Origin: an uncultured Flavobacteriales bacterium
GTDB lineage: Bacteria > Bacteroidota > Bacteroidia > Flavobacteriales > Vicingaceae
Assembly (NCBI GenBank): GCA_913052515.1
Contig: CAJXFJ010000145.1
Span: 1 to 5,564 of the forward strand
DNA: 5,564 nucleotides
Reading direction: 5' to 3'
A program made the position numbers and the translations under genes. The notes under the pieces were generated by a model. That model worked only from the letters and a program-made list of their open reading frames with translations, made no database searches and had not been told where the DNA came from. Within the stretch, counting starts at the first letter, position 1. Each line of letters opens with the position of its first letter. Shown piece by piece: positions 5,500 to 5,564 of this stretch.

Positions 5500-5564
5500 C
5501 TAATTTTCGATTATGAGTTGGAATCCATTTCTCAATCGTGAAGTTAGCTTATTTAAGGGAAAAC
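5500..5564 (-). CDS. Possible C-terminal tail of an upstream gene (partial)
   Basis: One reverse-strand frame enters from the right edge and reads FPLNKLTSRLRNGFQLIIEN before TAG at 5502-5500, 40 bases upstream of the first sulfotransferase ATG. That spacing is normal for an operon neighbour, so the sulfotransferase series may continue further upstream. Twenty residues are too few to assign a family, and a second frame over the same bases also looks coding-like but has no start codon. Confidence 0.35.
   Translation of the reverse strand, partial: FPLNKLTSRLRNGFQLIIEN

Noticed and set aside
5435..5551. Reverse-strand open frame reading ANFTIEKWIPTHNRKLAKR and onward into the sulfotransferase start
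   Set aside because: It follows a TAA, has no ATG, GTG or TTG start, and would end inside the well-supported sulfotransferase gene.
1..5564. tRNA, rRNA, CRISPR array, insertion sequence or integrase
   Set aside because: No cloverleaf, regular short direct-repeat array, transposase motif or terminal inverted repeat was seen on either strand.

Overview
The window looks like part of a cell-surface glycan (or glycolipid) biosynthesis locus from a Bacteroidota bacterium, probably a marine flavobacterium-like lineage. This is inferred from the AT-rich, Lys/Asn/Ile-rich coding sequence, mostly weak Shine-Dalgarno sites, tightly overlapping genes and several sulfotransferases. No marker gene fixes the taxon.

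Left edge (1-450, + strand). A broken GNAT-type acetyltransferase remnant starts the + strand series. The frame is open from 55 to 450, but its only ATG (190) falls inside a GNAT motif, so the gene has lost or never had a normal 5' end here. Bases 1-96 also carry a coding-like open frame on the opposite strand that runs off the window, which suggests a rearrangement junction near position 55-100.

Forward operon (to 2408). Four reading frames overlap one another: the GNAT remnant, a 104-aa membrane/coiled-coil protein, a 303-aa polyprenyl-phosphate-type family 2 glycosyltransferase, and a 247-aa aspartyl/asparaginyl beta-hydroxylase-family dioxygenase. Their junctions (ATGA, TAATG and an 8-base overlap) imply translational coupling.

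Reverse operon (5459 to 2412). Three PAPS-dependent sulfotransferases are transcribed leftwards with 4-base and 11-base overlaps. The first two are clear paralogs (47 of the first 60 residues identical) and the third is a more distant family member. A probable C-terminal tail of a further upstream gene lies at 5564-5500.

The two operons converge with only 3 bases between stop codons, over an imperfect inverted repeat that may act as a shared terminator. Inferred joint role: the glycosyltransferase moves a sugar onto or from a lipid carrier at the inner membrane, the hydroxylase adds a hydroxyl to a lipid, peptide or other acceptor, and the sulfotransferases sulfate the product. Several of these proteins end in basic, aromatic tails compatible with work at a membrane surface. 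The acceptor molecules cannot be read from the sequence.
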